Positions 1 through 7,121 of a stretch of DNA of 13,231 nucleotides are shown here, piece by piece. The notes under the pieces were generated by a model. The model was given only the letters and a program-made list of their open reading frames with translations. It did not search any database and had not been told where the DNA came from. How positions within the stretch are numbered: position 1 is the stretch's first letter; the number at the start of each line of letters is the position of its first letter. Source of the DNA: Dehalococcoidales bacterium (lineage in GTDB: Bacteria > Chloroflexota > Dehalococcoidia > Dehalococcoidales > UBA5627); contig JAAYNN010000096.1 of NCBI GenBank assembly GCA_012520835.1, positions 1-13,231 of the forward strand, written 5' to 3'. A program made the translations under genes and the position numbers.

Positions 1-189
1 GAAGGTGCCATGGCAGGGAGTGCAATTGGAATATGCCGTTTGGCCTTTAGCGGCATAATCACCGAATGTATCGACGTCGGCAGCGGTTGTGGCTGTACCA
101 TTGTCGCAGCCGACAAACAAAGAGGTAAACAGTATCAGACTCAGGATAAGCGACAGAAACAGGCTGAGAGATTTATTATTATAATTCAT
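1..189 (-). CDS. c-type cytochrome lipoprotein, 5' part only
   Basis: This is the first 63 codons of a minus-strand gene that runs off the left edge of the window. The start is an ATG at 189-187, with GGAGGT at 201-196 spaced 6 nt before it. The protein opens with a lysine-containing n-region and a long Leu/Ile/Phe hydrophobic stretch ending in F-V-G-C. Cys28 would be the lipidated residue, although Phe at -3 is less usual than Leu. A T/A/D-rich linker follows. Residues 56-60 read C-T-P-C-H, the CXXCH motif that binds haem c covalently, preceded by G-Q-x-x-Y-x-x-N as in small class I cytochromes. The inferred product is an exported, membrane-anchored monohaem or larger electron carrier. It lies just downstream of ccsA/resB, which attach haem to such proteins, but it has its own promoter. 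The axial methionine and full domain are outside the window, so the subfamily is unknown. Confidence 0.82.
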   Translation of the reverse strand, partial: MNYNNKSLSLFLSLILSLILFTSLFVGCDNGTATTAADVDTFGDYAAKGQTAYSNCTPCHGTF

Positions 190-214
190 AATAATACCTC
201 CACCCCATTAATTT

Positions 215-243
215 ATCCTAGCACAGGAATACCCTTCAGTCAA
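215..243 (-). promoter_or_regulatory. sigma70-like promoter of the cytochrome lipoprotein gene
   Basis: On the minus strand there is TTGACT (243-238), a 17-nt spacer and TAGGAT (220-215). The first is 5/6 to the -35 consensus and the second is 4/6 to the -10. The expected transcript start is near 208, leaving a leader of about 20 nt that contains the GGAGGT site. It implies that the cytochrome can be transcribed separately from resB-ccsA. This is pattern recognition only. Confidence 0.6.
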
Positions 244-294
244 TAGGTCGAAAATACAATTATCTCAAAAATAATAAATAGTATTGCAATATTT

Positions 295-1146
295 TTAATA
301 GCTGTGCAATCCGCTGAAGATATAGTTCCCGAAAAAGGTAAATGCGATTGCTATGAACCCGGCAATCAGCAGAATACTGGCACGGACGCCCTTCCATCCT
401 TTTAATAACCGGGTATGCATGTAGGCTGCATATATCAACCATGTCACCAGGCTGGCGGTTTCTTTCGGGTCCCAGCCCCAGTATCTGCCCCAGGCAATAT
501 CCGCCCATAATGCCCCCAGTACTATGAGCAGGGTTAAAAAGGGGAAACCGATGATGACCGATTTGTAGGTGATATTATCCAGTACTTCCAGGTCCGGCAG
601 CCACGGCGATTGATACTTATTCTGAATCAGGTATAAGACGGCGGCAATGAATCCGATTGTCAGCGTACCGTAGGCAACCACTGCCGAAGCGACATGGGCC
701 GAAAGCAGAGCGCTCTGCTGCAGTGCCGGGATAAGGGAATTGGGCGGTGTGTATTGAACCCTGGCAAAGATTAAGAGCAACAAGGCGATAATGAGGCTGA
801 TGTTTAATAGCGAACCTGTTTTGTAACGCAGGTGGAAAATGAAACCGGCCAGAATGATGCCCCAGGAAAAAGCCAATGCAAATTCATACATGTTGGAGAA
901 AGGCCCGTGCCCGGTTTCGATAGCCCTGCTGACGATAGCGGTGGTAATCAAAAGAATGGTAATAATTACTGTGATGCCTGAGGCAATATCGAATGCGGAT
1001 TTAGTTGAAACGGCAGCTTTCGATGTCTCCTGTGTATGATGTACATCCTGTTTCCTTTTGCGGATAAAGGCAACCAGAGATAAAACAATAGCAATTACCA
1101 CACTTGCTATCGATAATACCAGTGCAATGCTTTCAAGACTATCCAT
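295..1146 (-). CDS. ccsA: cytochrome c biogenesis protein CcsA (System II haem handling)
   Basis: This is a polytopic membrane protein of 283 residues, a usual size for CcsA/ResC. With ResB it exports haem and ligates it to the CXXCH cysteines of apocytochromes on the outer face of the membrane. The tryptophan-rich haem-binding loop is W-G-R-Y-W-G-W-D-P-K-E at 219-229. The conserved histidines expected in the family are visible: His151 in S-A-H-V, His244 in Y-M-H-T and His281 in the C-terminal S-G-L-H-S-Y. The family's G-x-x-P-x-S-N-M-Y-E-F segment lies at 79-89. About eight hydrophobic segments are apparent. The ATG at 1146 has GGGAGGT five bases upstream. It overlaps the end of resB by 8 bp, so the two are probably translationally coupled. 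Frame, size and motifs agree, and I see nothing broken. Confidence 0.95.
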   Translation of the reverse strand: MDSLESIALVLSIASVVIAIVLSLVAFIRKRKQDVHHTQETSKAAVSTKSAFDIASGITVIITILLITTAIVSRAIETGHGPFSNMYEFALAFSWGIILAGFIFHLRYKTGSLLNISLIIALLLLIFARVQYTPPNSLIPALQQSALLSAHVASAVVAYGTLTIGFIAAVLYLIQNKYQSPWLPDLEVLDNITYKSVIIGFPFLTLLIVLGALWADIAWGRYWGWDPKETASLVTWLIYAAYMHTRLLKGWKGVRASILLIAGFIAIAFTFFGNYIFSGLHSY

Positions 1147-2479
1147 GAGGCACCTCCCGTTGATTGCTATTATTTTCTTTCAGTCTCTTTTCAATACCGG
1201 ATACCGAATCATTCAAGGCAGCAGTATTATCAGTATTATTAAATGTCTTTGAGTCCTTGACCCTGACAAGCAATCTGCTGTTTCCGGGAGATATGCTTTT
1301 AATCAACAGCCACATCTGGCTGTGCGGGAAATAAAATACCATTGCCAGTCCGATAATAAATAGGGAACAGGCAATCCAGACCAGCGCATTTGCCGGGTCG
1401 CTTTTCACCTGAAAGCCAGAATACTGCGCCTCCGATTCGTACGTCAGTATTACATCATCTATTTCAAGCGGAGTCATCTTTTGAAGCAGATGCACTCCCA
1501 GTTCAACTCCGTCCTTATAGGCCAAAACAGCCAGCTGTCCCTCCGGGATCATCGGGTCCGGTGCATTGAAGGAAGGAGTGATGATGGCGAGCGATAATTT
1601 CGATTCCTCTATATCGATAAACCCGATATTGCGGTAATAGCCGTAACTATCGAAACTGCGGTAGAGAGCTAGGTTATCCGAAAATACGGTTTCTCCATTT
1701 TTGGTTACCTGTATTACAGCTGCCGGCCCGAAGAAAGACTGGAAAAAACGGATTCCCTCGTAGTTTAAAGGATAATTGACACGGATTGCCGTTCGCACAA
1801 CTTCGACCCCGTCATTATATAAAATCACCTCGCTGTTGTAATCCGAGGGAGTTCCGTCTTCGTAGTATGAATCGGTAAACGATATCAGCTGCAAAGATAA
1901 ACCAGTGTCATATCCCAGTTCTTCAGTAGCCCCTTCGGCAACTATAAAAGCAGATTCGCGGAAACCGAGAGTGCTGCCGATGATATAAGCCAGTACCAGA
2001 AGGATGATGCTGAGGTGGGTGAGATAGGTGCCGAGTATGAAAAAGCGGTTTTTATCTGCCGCTATATAGGTGTCATCGTGGTCTTTTTCAAGGCGCAGGC
2101 GGTAGCCCCGTTTTTGCAGTATCGATTTTGCCGCTTGCGATACCTCAGTTGCGTCATATTGTAAATCCCTGATTGCGGTGGTTTTATCCTGTTTGTTGAA
2201 GAAGTCTTCTGATTGCTTGATACGACCGCCCTCCAGGTATTTCTGAATGCCTTTCCAGCGGTTGATGTTGCATATTAAGATATTGAGCATCAGCAGGGCG
2301 CCGATGGCAATGAAATACCAGGAAGAAAACAGGTCGGCAGAGGTGAATATGCCGATGATGCTTAAAACAGCGATTATCAGTATCAGTACAATGGCCAGCC
2401 TAGCCGAACTGAAAAGCCGCCAAAGCCATTTAATTGATTTTAAGAACAAGCCATGATTTTGATCAGCATTATTTTCCAT
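1139..2479 (-). CDS. resB: cytochrome c biogenesis protein ResB (System II)
   Basis: This is the partner of CcsA in the System II cytochrome c synthetase. From the chosen start it is 446 residues. There are three N-terminal membrane segments (about 26-46, 54-73 and 147-168), a large extracytoplasmic domain, and a fourth membrane segment near 365-384 followed by a polar tail of about 55 residues. His155, within T-Y-L-T-H-L in the third segment, matches the conserved haem-related histidine position of ResB. The stretch S-G-F-Q-V-K-S-D-P before the last membrane span is also typical of the family. An in-frame ATG four codons earlier (2491) has only AT-rich sequence upstream. The ATG at 2479 is preceded by GGGAAG at a normal distance, so I chose it. 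It is transcribed first, with ccsA following by an 8-bp overlap. The polar C-terminal tail (N/D-rich) looks poorly conserved. Confidence 0.93.
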   Translation of the reverse strand: MENNADQNHGLFLKSIKWLWRLFSSARLAIVLILIIAVLSIIGIFTSADLFSSWYFIAIGALLMLNILICNINRWKGIQKYLEGGRIKQSEDFFNKQDKTTAIRDLQYDATEVSQAAKSILQKRGYRLRLEKDHDDTYIAADKNRFFILGTYLTHLSIILLVLAYIIGSTLGFRESAFIVAEGATEELGYDTGLSLQLISFTDSYYEDGTPSDYNSEVILYNDGVEVVRTAIRVNYPLNYEGIRFFQSFFGPAAVIQVTKNGETVFSDNLALYRSFDSYGYYRNIGFIDIEESKLSLAIITPSFNAPDPMIPEGQLAVLAYKDGVELGVHLLQKMTPLEIDDVILTYESEAQYSGFQVKSDPANALVWIACSLFIIGLAMVFYFPHSQMWLLIKSISPGNSRLLVRVKDSKTFNNTDNTAALNDSVSGIEKRLKENNSNQREVPHG

Positions 2480-2497
2480 ATTACTTCCCATATAATA

Positions 2498-2526
2498 TTT
2501 ATACCATTGACAGACAATTGTTTCAA
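2498..2526 (-). promoter_or_regulatory. sigma70-like promoter of resB-ccsA
   Basis: On the minus strand there is TTGAAA (2526-2521), exactly 17 nt, then TATAAA (2503-2498). This places the transcript start near 2490, a few bases ahead of the preferred resB ATG at 2479. The short leader also argues against the upstream ATG at 2491. The promoter coincides with a perfect inverted repeat at 2501-2532. Confidence 0.62.
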
Positions 2527-2532
2527 TGGTAT
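2501..2532. promoter_or_regulatory. 10-bp inverted repeat over the resB promoter, possible operator
   Basis: The arms ATACCATTGA (2501-2510) and TCAATGGTAT (2523-2532) are perfect reverse complements with a 12-nt spacer, so the centres are about 22 bp (two helical turns) apart. The left arm overlaps the resB -10 hexamer and the right arm overlaps its -35. This geometry fits a dimeric repressor site. As RNA it could only be a hairpin for a transcript crossing the region, and no T-tract follows, so a terminator is unlikely. No regulator gene is visible nearby. Confidence 0.45.
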
Positions 2533-2544
2533 TGCGCGTAGAAT

Positions 2545-2573
2545 TTGTTAGCCGTCTGTCCTGATGTTAGAAT
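2545..2573 (+). promoter_or_regulatory. sigma70-like promoter of the MBL-fold hydrolase gene
   Basis: TTGTTA (2545-2550), a 17-nt spacer and TAGAAT (2568-2573) lie on the plus strand, 45 nt upstream of the ATG at 2619. The hexamers are 4/6 and 5/6 to consensus. An exact TTGACA also occurs at 2507-2512 but has no good -10 at the right distance. Confidence 0.5.
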
Positions 2574-2618
2574 GGAAGATATATATTCAATATCACAATA
2601 TCAGGGAGAGAAATTAGC

Positions 2619-3239
2619 ATGATTTTAAAACGTCTGGCAGTCGGTGCACTGGGTGCCAATTGCTATATTGTCGGTTGCGAGAAAGAAAAAACGGGTATGG
2701 TTATCGACCCTGGCGGTGATGCCGCTAAAATATTAAATGAAATCCGCAATCTTGCTCTGAAAATAGAAACGATTGTATTGACGCATGGTCACGGCGACCA
2801 TATTGCAGCTGCCAATGAGGTGAAGTCGGCTACCGGTGCAGAGATTGCCATACATGCCGATGATGTTAATGTAATGCAGGATAGAGTGCTGTGCGATATG
2901 TTCGGGATTGAGTTCAACCCTGTACAACGCCCCGATATTCTCTTAAAAGACGGGGACTCCATAAAAATAGGAGAGCTGAAATTTACAGTCATTCACACCC
3001 CTGGCCATTCAAGGGGAGGCATCTGCCTGTTCGGAGAGGGAGTGCTTTTCAGTGGAGATACCCTTTTTAACGGCAGCATCGGCAGGACGGATTTAACACG
3101 CTGGGGGGGGGATTATAGCGTTATCATTAATAGTATCAGGACAAAGCTTCTAACGCTGGATGATGCAATAATAGTTTACCCCGGGCACGGGCCGAAAACC
3201 ACTATCGGAGCCGAGCGCCGGGGTAATCCGTTTTTATAA
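2619..3239 (+). CDS. MBL-fold metallo-hydrolase, glyoxalase II-like
   Basis: This is a 206-residue soluble protein of the metallo-beta-lactamase superfamily, matching the short glyoxalase II-like (YcbL-type) group. Metal ligands are all present: T-H-G-H-G-D-H gives His56, His58, Asp60 and His61, with His130 in P-G-H-S, Asp147 in S-G-D-T-L-F and His190 in Y-P-G-H-G. These would hold two Zn or Fe ions for thioester or related hydrolysis. The substrate cannot be told from sequence. The N-terminal G-A-x-x-x-N-C-Y segment is typical of the family. The ATG follows GGGAGAG at 2604-2610. It is one of two plus-strand genes in the window, diverging from resB and converging with hppA (14-bp gap). A run of nine G at 3103-3111 encodes part of Trp162-Gly163-Gly164, just after the conserved G-R-T-D. 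Confidence 0.92.
   Translation: MILKRLAVGALGANCYIVGCEKEKTGMVIDPGGDAAKILNEIRNLALKIETIVLTHGHGDHIAAANEVKSATGAEIAIHADDVNVMQDRVLCDMFGIEFNPVQRPDILLKDGDSIKIGELKFTVIHTPGHSRGGICLFGEGVLFSGDTLFNGSIGRTDLTRWGGDYSVIINSIRTKLLTLDDAIIVYPGHGPKTTIGAERRGNPFL
3103..3111 (+). repeat. nine-G homopolymer inside the hydrolase gene
   Basis: Nine consecutive G occur within the coding frame (T-GG, GGG, GGG, GAT). The reading frame is intact at this length. A one-base change would shift the frame and remove His190 and the C-terminus. Confidence 0.9.
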
Positions 3240-3253
3240 ATTATTATAAAATA

Positions 3254-5293
3254 TTATAAAAGCCCAGAGAAACCGACCAGGACCGGTGCGATAACCAGCG
3301 CGATGATCGAGGTCAGTTTTATCATGATGTTCAATGAAGGGCCTGATGTATCCTTCATCGGGTCGCCTACAGTGTCGCCGACCACGGCTGCCTTATGGGC
3401 ATCCGAACCCTTGCCGCCGTAAGCCCCGGTTTCCACCCATTTCTTGGCGTTATCCCATGAACCGCCGGAATTGGCAAAGCTGATAGCCAGTATCAGTCCG
3501 GTAATGATAGCTCCTATCAGGAAGGCGCCCAATGCTACGGGGCCGAGAATGAGGCCGATAGCAACAGGTGAAAGAATGGTGATAACACCCGGGAGTATCA
3601 TTTCCTTGATGGAATCCCTGGTGCAGATATCGACGCACCTGGCATAATCAGGTTTTTGGGTATTGTCCATGATGCCGGGCATTTCCCTGAACTGGCGGCG
3701 GACTTCGTTAACAATCGAGAAGCTGGACCTGCCGACTGCTTTTAATGTCATGGCACAGAAGATAGCCGGCAGCAAGCCACCCAGGAAGAGACCGGCTACC
3801 ACGTGCGGGTCGAGCAGATTGATTTCGGAGGCTTCGATACCGACTGCCTGTGTATAGGAGAAAAGAAGGGCCAGTGCAGTAAGTCCGGCGGCGCCGATGG
3901 CATAACCCTTGCCGGTGGCGGCAGTGGTGTTGCCCAGCGAATCCAGTGCGTCGGTACGGTTTCTGATTTCTTCCGGCAGGCCGGACATTTCGACGATACC
4001 GCCGGCGTTATCGGCAACCGGGCCGTAGGCATCTGTGGCATCCTGAATACCCAGTGTTGCCAGCATACCGACACCTGCAATGGCAATACCGTATATGTCT
4101 CCGAATTTGTATGCTACTAAAATAGCGACGACGATAATGGTTACAGGGATTAGCGTGCTCATCAAGCCATTGGCAAGCCCGCTGACGATATTGGTTCCGG
4201 CTCCGGTTTGTGAAGACTTGGCAATTTCAAGCGTCGGCTTGTAAACGTAAGAGGTATAGTAGTTGGTGCTTTCTCCGATGAGCACACCGGCAATAAGTCC
4301 GGTCAGAATAGCCCAGAAGACGTTTATGCTGGCATCCATGAAGTAAACAATCAAAAAGGCGAAAATGCCTGATAAAATGGTAGCGGCAAATGTGCCTTTG
4401 CGCAGGGCGTTCAACAACGCCTTCATTTGCAGCTTTTCACCGACCCTGATCATGAAAATACCGATAATCGAGGCCAGGATGCCTCCGGCAGCTACCAGAA
4501 GCGGCAGGAACCAGGCCGTTTCATTATCGGGAACCAGTGATTTATCCAGATTGGTTGAGAAAACGGCTATCATGCCGAGAGTCATAGTGGCGATAATCGA
4601 ATCGACGTATGATTCGAAGAGGTCGGCACCCATACCGGCCACATCGCCGACATTATCACCGACAAAGTCAGCTATTACGGCGGCATTGCGATGGTCATCT
4701 TCGGGAATGCCTTTTTCAATCTTGCCGACGATATCGGCGCCGGTATCGGCCGCTTTGGTAAAGATACCACCGCCGACCCTGGCAAAGATGGCAACCGAAG
4801 AAGCTCCGAAGCCGTAACCCGGAATGATGGCCAGGAAGTTGGCATCAGAGCCGAAAGCAAGATACATGATTGCTAAACCGAGAATACCGATACTGACTAC
4901 CGATAAACCCATCACGGCGCCGCTTCTGAATGAAACACGTAAACCGTGATTCAGGCTCTTTTGGGCGGCGGTAGCCGTCCTTGAGTTAGCCCTGATGGCG
5001 ATGCTCATGCCCACAAAACCTGCCAGTCCGGAGCAAATAGCTCCGAAGACGAAGGCGACGGATACCTGCCAACCCAGGGCGGGAACTACGGCGAGTATGA
5101 TGGCAACAATTACAATAACGATTGCCATGGTGCGGTACTCTCTGCCCAGGAATGCCAGCGCCCCTTCTTTAATTGCGGCTGAAATTTCCTTTACTTTTTC
5201 CTCGCCCTCTGGCTGTTTCAAGACGTAGTAGGCCAGAAATCCGGCTACAGCCAACCCCAGTACTCCAGATAGTATTACTAAAAATAGATTCAA
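3254..5293 (-). CDS. hppA: membrane-bound ion-translocating pyrophosphatase, K+-dependent type
   Basis: This 679-residue polytopic membrane protein couples PPi hydrolysis to H+ or Na+ export. The family hallmarks are present. The first acidic loop carries K-A-A-D-x-G-A-D-x-V-G-K-x-E (180-193) and E-D-D-x-R-N (198-203). D-F-V-G-D-N-V-G-D (209-217) follows. A second loop has D-A-T-D-A-Y-G-P-x-A-D-N-A-G-G (418-432). The C-terminal loop has D-A-H-K-A-A-V-V-G-D-T-V-G-D-P-x-K-D-T-S-G-P (631-652). At the position deciding potassium dependence the protein reads G-N-T-T-A-A-T-G-K-G, with Ala458 and Gly461. Potassium-independent enzymes have Lys and Thr there, so it is inferred to need K+. Whether it pumps H+ or Na+ I cannot settle. 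It starts with TTG at 5293, supported by AAGGAGA seven bases upstream. The start is 1 nt after the translin stop codon, so the two are coupled. It ends convergently with the MBL gene, and no hairpin terminator is visible between them. Confidence 0.97.
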   Translation of the reverse strand: MNLFLVILSGVLGLAVAGFLAYYVLKQPEGEEKVKEISAAIKEGALAFLGREYRTMAIVIVIVAIILAVVPALGWQVSVAFVFGAICSGLAGFVGMSIAIRANSRTATAAQKSLNHGLRVSFRSGAVMGLSVVSIGILGLAIMYLAFGSDANFLAIIPGYGFGASSVAIFARVGGGIFTKAADTGADIVGKIEKGIPEDDHRNAAVIADFVGDNVGDVAGMGADLFESYVDSIIATMTLGMIAVFSTNLDKSLVPDNETAWFLPLLVAAGGILASIIGIFMIRVGEKLQMKALLNALRKGTFAATILSGIFAFLIVYFMDASINVFWAILTGLIAGVLIGESTNYYTSYVYKPTLEIAKSSQTGAGTNIVSGLANGLMSTLIPVTIIVVAILVAYKFGDIYGIAIAGVGMLATLGIQDATDAYGPVADNAGGIVEMSGLPEEIRNRTDALDSLGNTTAATGKGYAIGAAGLTALALLFSYTQAVGIEASEINLLDPHVVAGLFLGGLLPAIFCAMTLKAVGRSSFSIVNEVRRQFREMPGIMDNTQKPDYARCVDICTRDSIKEMILPGVITILSPVAIGLILGPVALGAFLIGAIITGLILAISFANSGGSWDNAKKWVETGAYGGKGSDAHKAAVVGDTVGDPMKDTSGPSLNIMIKLTSIIALVIAPVLVGFSGLL

Positions 5294-5294
5294 A

Positions 5295-5936
5295 CTAAGT
5301 TCTCCTTTCGTAATAATTTTCCAGTTTATTTTCGAGGCTTTTTTGCTGAATTATCAATGTTAAATCGCTGCGTGTCTTTTCCAGCACGCCGCGGAAATTA
5401 TCGGTAGTTCGTCTCAGTCCGCCGGTGATGGCATCGGGGAAATCTATTGTCACCAGCGTGTTGTAGATATCGTCCATGGCTTCCAGCAGTTCTTCGCCGC
5501 GCGACTGGTCGCCTTTCCTGAGGCCATCCAGCAGGTAGCGTCTCAGTTCGCCAACGGCTTCTCCCAGTCCGTTCAGATAGGCGGCGTAATCCACACCCAG
5601 TTCATCGGGCATCGGAAGCGATTCCCTGTTGATAAGAGCGTAAGTAGCATACCCTTCCGCCAGTTCTTTTTGTGCATCGTGCAGGAAGCCGGTGTTGCGC
5701 AGCTCGCTGCAATTGCTGATGGCACTTGCGGCATCCGCCAGCAGGTTTTTGGCAGTCTCGAGCATCTCTTTCGCTTTAGGAAATTCCCGGCGGTGTATAG
5801 CTCTGATGGAGTTTCCGCAATAGCGGATGGCTTCACGGCAGAGAGGGAGGGCTTTCTCACGGGCAGCGTCTTTTTCGGAAAAGTCTTTTCTTATTATTTC
5901 GGCAATCGTATCCAGTTTATCGGCAAGTTCACTCAT
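5295..5936 (-). CDS. translin-family protein
   Basis: This 213-residue, all-helical, charged protein has no signal or membrane segment. The C-terminal third matches translin/Trax: D-F-P-D-A-I-T-x-x-L-R-R-x-T-D-x-x-R-x-x-L-E-K-T-R-x-D-L-T (165-193). A second match is A-Q-K-E-L-A-E-G-Y at 88-96, with Glu91 and Glu94 where Trax-type RNases carry metal-binding glutamates. An acidic pair, Asp155-Asp156, lies at A-M-D-D-I-Y. Translin and Trax form octamers that bind RNA or DNA, and Trax cuts RNA. A similar metal-dependent RNase or nucleic-acid-binding role is possible here but is inference. The ATG at 5936 overlaps the thiD2-thiE stop by 8 bp, and its own TAG lies 1 nt before the hppA TTG, so it is the middle gene of a tightly coupled trio. 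Homologues may carry an unhelpful 'haloacid dehalogenase' label; no HAD motif (DxDxT) is present. Confidence 0.82.
   Translation of the reverse strand: MSELADKLDTIAEIIRKDFSEKDAAREKALPLCREAIRYCGNSIRAIHRREFPKAKEMLETAKNLLADAASAISNCSELRNTGFLHDAQKELAEGYATYALINRESLPMPDELGVDYAAYLNGLGEAVGELRRYLLDGLRKGDQSRGEELLEAMDDIYNTLVTIDFPDAITGGLRRTTDNFRGVLEKTRSDLTLIIQQKSLENKLENYYERRT
5301..5307 (-). promoter_or_regulatory. ribosome binding site fixing the TTG start of hppA
   Basis: AAGGAGA on the minus strand (5307-5301) lies 7 nt before TTG at 5293. It sits inside the last codons of the translin gene, whose TAG is at 5297-5295. No other start codon near the N-terminus has a comparable site. Confidence 0.75.
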
Positions 5937-6996
5937 TCGCTAGACCTGTTTTTTTAATTAGTTTCTCGGTGGCTTCTTTGGGAGAGCAAGCTCCAAGTAT
6001 GGCGCTTATCACTGCTACAGAGTCGGCACCGTAAGAAATTACTTCTGATATATTATCATAATTTATACCGCCTAATCCAACCAGCGGGATTGTTATGGCA
6101 TCTTTTATACGGCGCAGTCCTTCCAATCCGATTACGTTGACGCCTGCTTTGGAAACGGTCGGATAGATGGCCGAGGTGGCGATATAATCCGCTCCCTGTT
6201 CCTGTACGATAGTAGCTTCTTGCGGGGTATATACGGAGCAGCCGATGATTTTATCGATTGGCATCAGTTTCCGCGCTGCCGGCAACGGGATATCATCATG
6301 ACCGATGTGCACCCCGTCGGCATCGGAAGCAATGGCGATATCGATATAGTCGTTAACTATAAAGAGTGCATTATATTGGCTGCATAATTGTTTTAATCCG
6401 GCGGCGATTGATAAAAGGTCTTTTTTGGGGGTGGTTTTATCGCGCAGCTGGATGATTTTCGCGCCGCCCTCCAGAATCTCTTTGGCAGTATCGAGATGGC
6501 TGCGGCCTTTGAGGGAATCCGTATCTATAATGGCGTATAATCCTTTTATCCGCCCTGCCTTGTCTTTTCTTAATAATCTTGATATCAATTCTTTTTCGAT
6601 AGTGTAGAGTTTGAAGCGCGCTTTTTCAAACTTATCTGAATCCATTTTTATTTCAGGGGTCTTTGCCAGTTCTTCCATAACTCTCAGTGATTGCTCGATC
6701 CTGCGGCTGTTGGCGATGATTGTTGACCGCAAATCCCTTTTTTCGAACTGCTGCTCTACCTTAATATCAGCGCCGACATCGGAATCTGCCTGCCTTGCCT
6801 GCAGCAACTGCGTTTTGAAAGTAAAATCTACTTCCTCGAGGTCATGCCTGATGGTTTTCAGCTTTCTAGATAGGATTGCATCATTCAGCATCAACCTGGC
6901 GATATCTTCCAGCAGGCGCAGGCTTTCGCCGATGCGATTCAAATTGGCATCGATGATGCGCAGGGTTTGATTAGGCAATCCTTCGGGCAAAGTCAT
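5929..6996 (-). CDS. thiE: ThiD2-ThiE fusion: thiamine-phosphate synthase
   Basis: This two-domain protein is 355 residues from the chosen start. Residues about 10-140 are the ThiD2-type domain that opens with L-R-I-I-D-A-N-L-N-R-x-x-E-S-L-R-x-L-E-D, a family reported to phosphorylate HMP-phosphate. Residues about 150-350 are a complete ThiE barrel with Q-L-R-D-K (183-187), V-N-D-Y-I-D-I-A (214-221), D-G-V-H-I-G (227-232), T-S-A-I-Y-P-T (274-280) and G-L-G-G (307-310). ThiE joins HMP-PP and the thiazole phosphate, releasing PPi. The open frame extends to a TTG at 7074. I chose ATG 6996 because the extra 26 residues are unlike the family and the TTG has no ribosome site, but the Shine-Dalgarno before 6996 (GAAG) is also weak. 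No TPP riboswitch motif is visible upstream. It is coupled to the translin gene by an 8-bp overlap. Confidence 0.9.
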   Translation of the reverse strand: MTLPEGLPNQTLRIIDANLNRIGESLRLLEDIARLMLNDAILSRKLKTIRHDLEEVDFTFKTQLLQARQADSDVGADIKVEQQFEKRDLRSTIIANSRRIEQSLRVMEELAKTPEIKMDSDKFEKARFKLYTIEKELISRLLRKDKAGRIKGLYAIIDTDSLKGRSHLDTAKEILEGGAKIIQLRDKTTPKKDLLSIAAGLKQLCSQYNALFIVNDYIDIAIASDADGVHIGHDDIPLPAARKLMPIDKIIGCSVYTPQEATIVQEQGADYIATSAIYPTVSKAGVNVIGLEGLRRIKDAITIPLVGLGGINYDNISEVISYGADSVAVISAILGACSPKEATEKLIKKTGLANE

Positions 6997-7092
6997 TTTC
7001 ACAGCTTCACAATCATATTCGGTCTGAAAAATACGTTTAATTTTAACATAAGAGGGGAGGCGGGGGAAATGCAACTATTTTTCTAAATTGCC

Positions 7093-7121
7093 GTTATACT
7101 TATAGAGATAATTTTATTGAA
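7093..7121 (-). promoter_or_regulatory. possible promoter of the thiE operon
   Basis: On the minus strand there is TTCAAT (7121-7116), a 17-nt spacer and TATAAC (7098-7093). The -10 is good (5/6) and the -35 is poor (3/6). The leader to ATG 6996 would be about 90 nt. The sequence is AT-rich, so chance matches are likely. Confidence 0.28.

Noticed and set aside
10..246. Plus-strand open frame at the left edge
   Set aside because: It is antisense to the cytochrome lipoprotein, which has a ribosome site, lipobox and CXXCH motif on the minus strand.
4365..4817. 150-codon plus-strand open frame inside hppA
   Set aside because: It lies antisense to conserved pyrophosphatase motifs, has no ribosome site and a composition typical of a shadow frame.
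7045..7074. TTGCAT-18-TATGTT as a thiE promoter
   Set aside because: Only 3/6 and 4/6 matches with a suboptimal spacer; the 7093-7121 candidate is slightly better, and neither is convincing.
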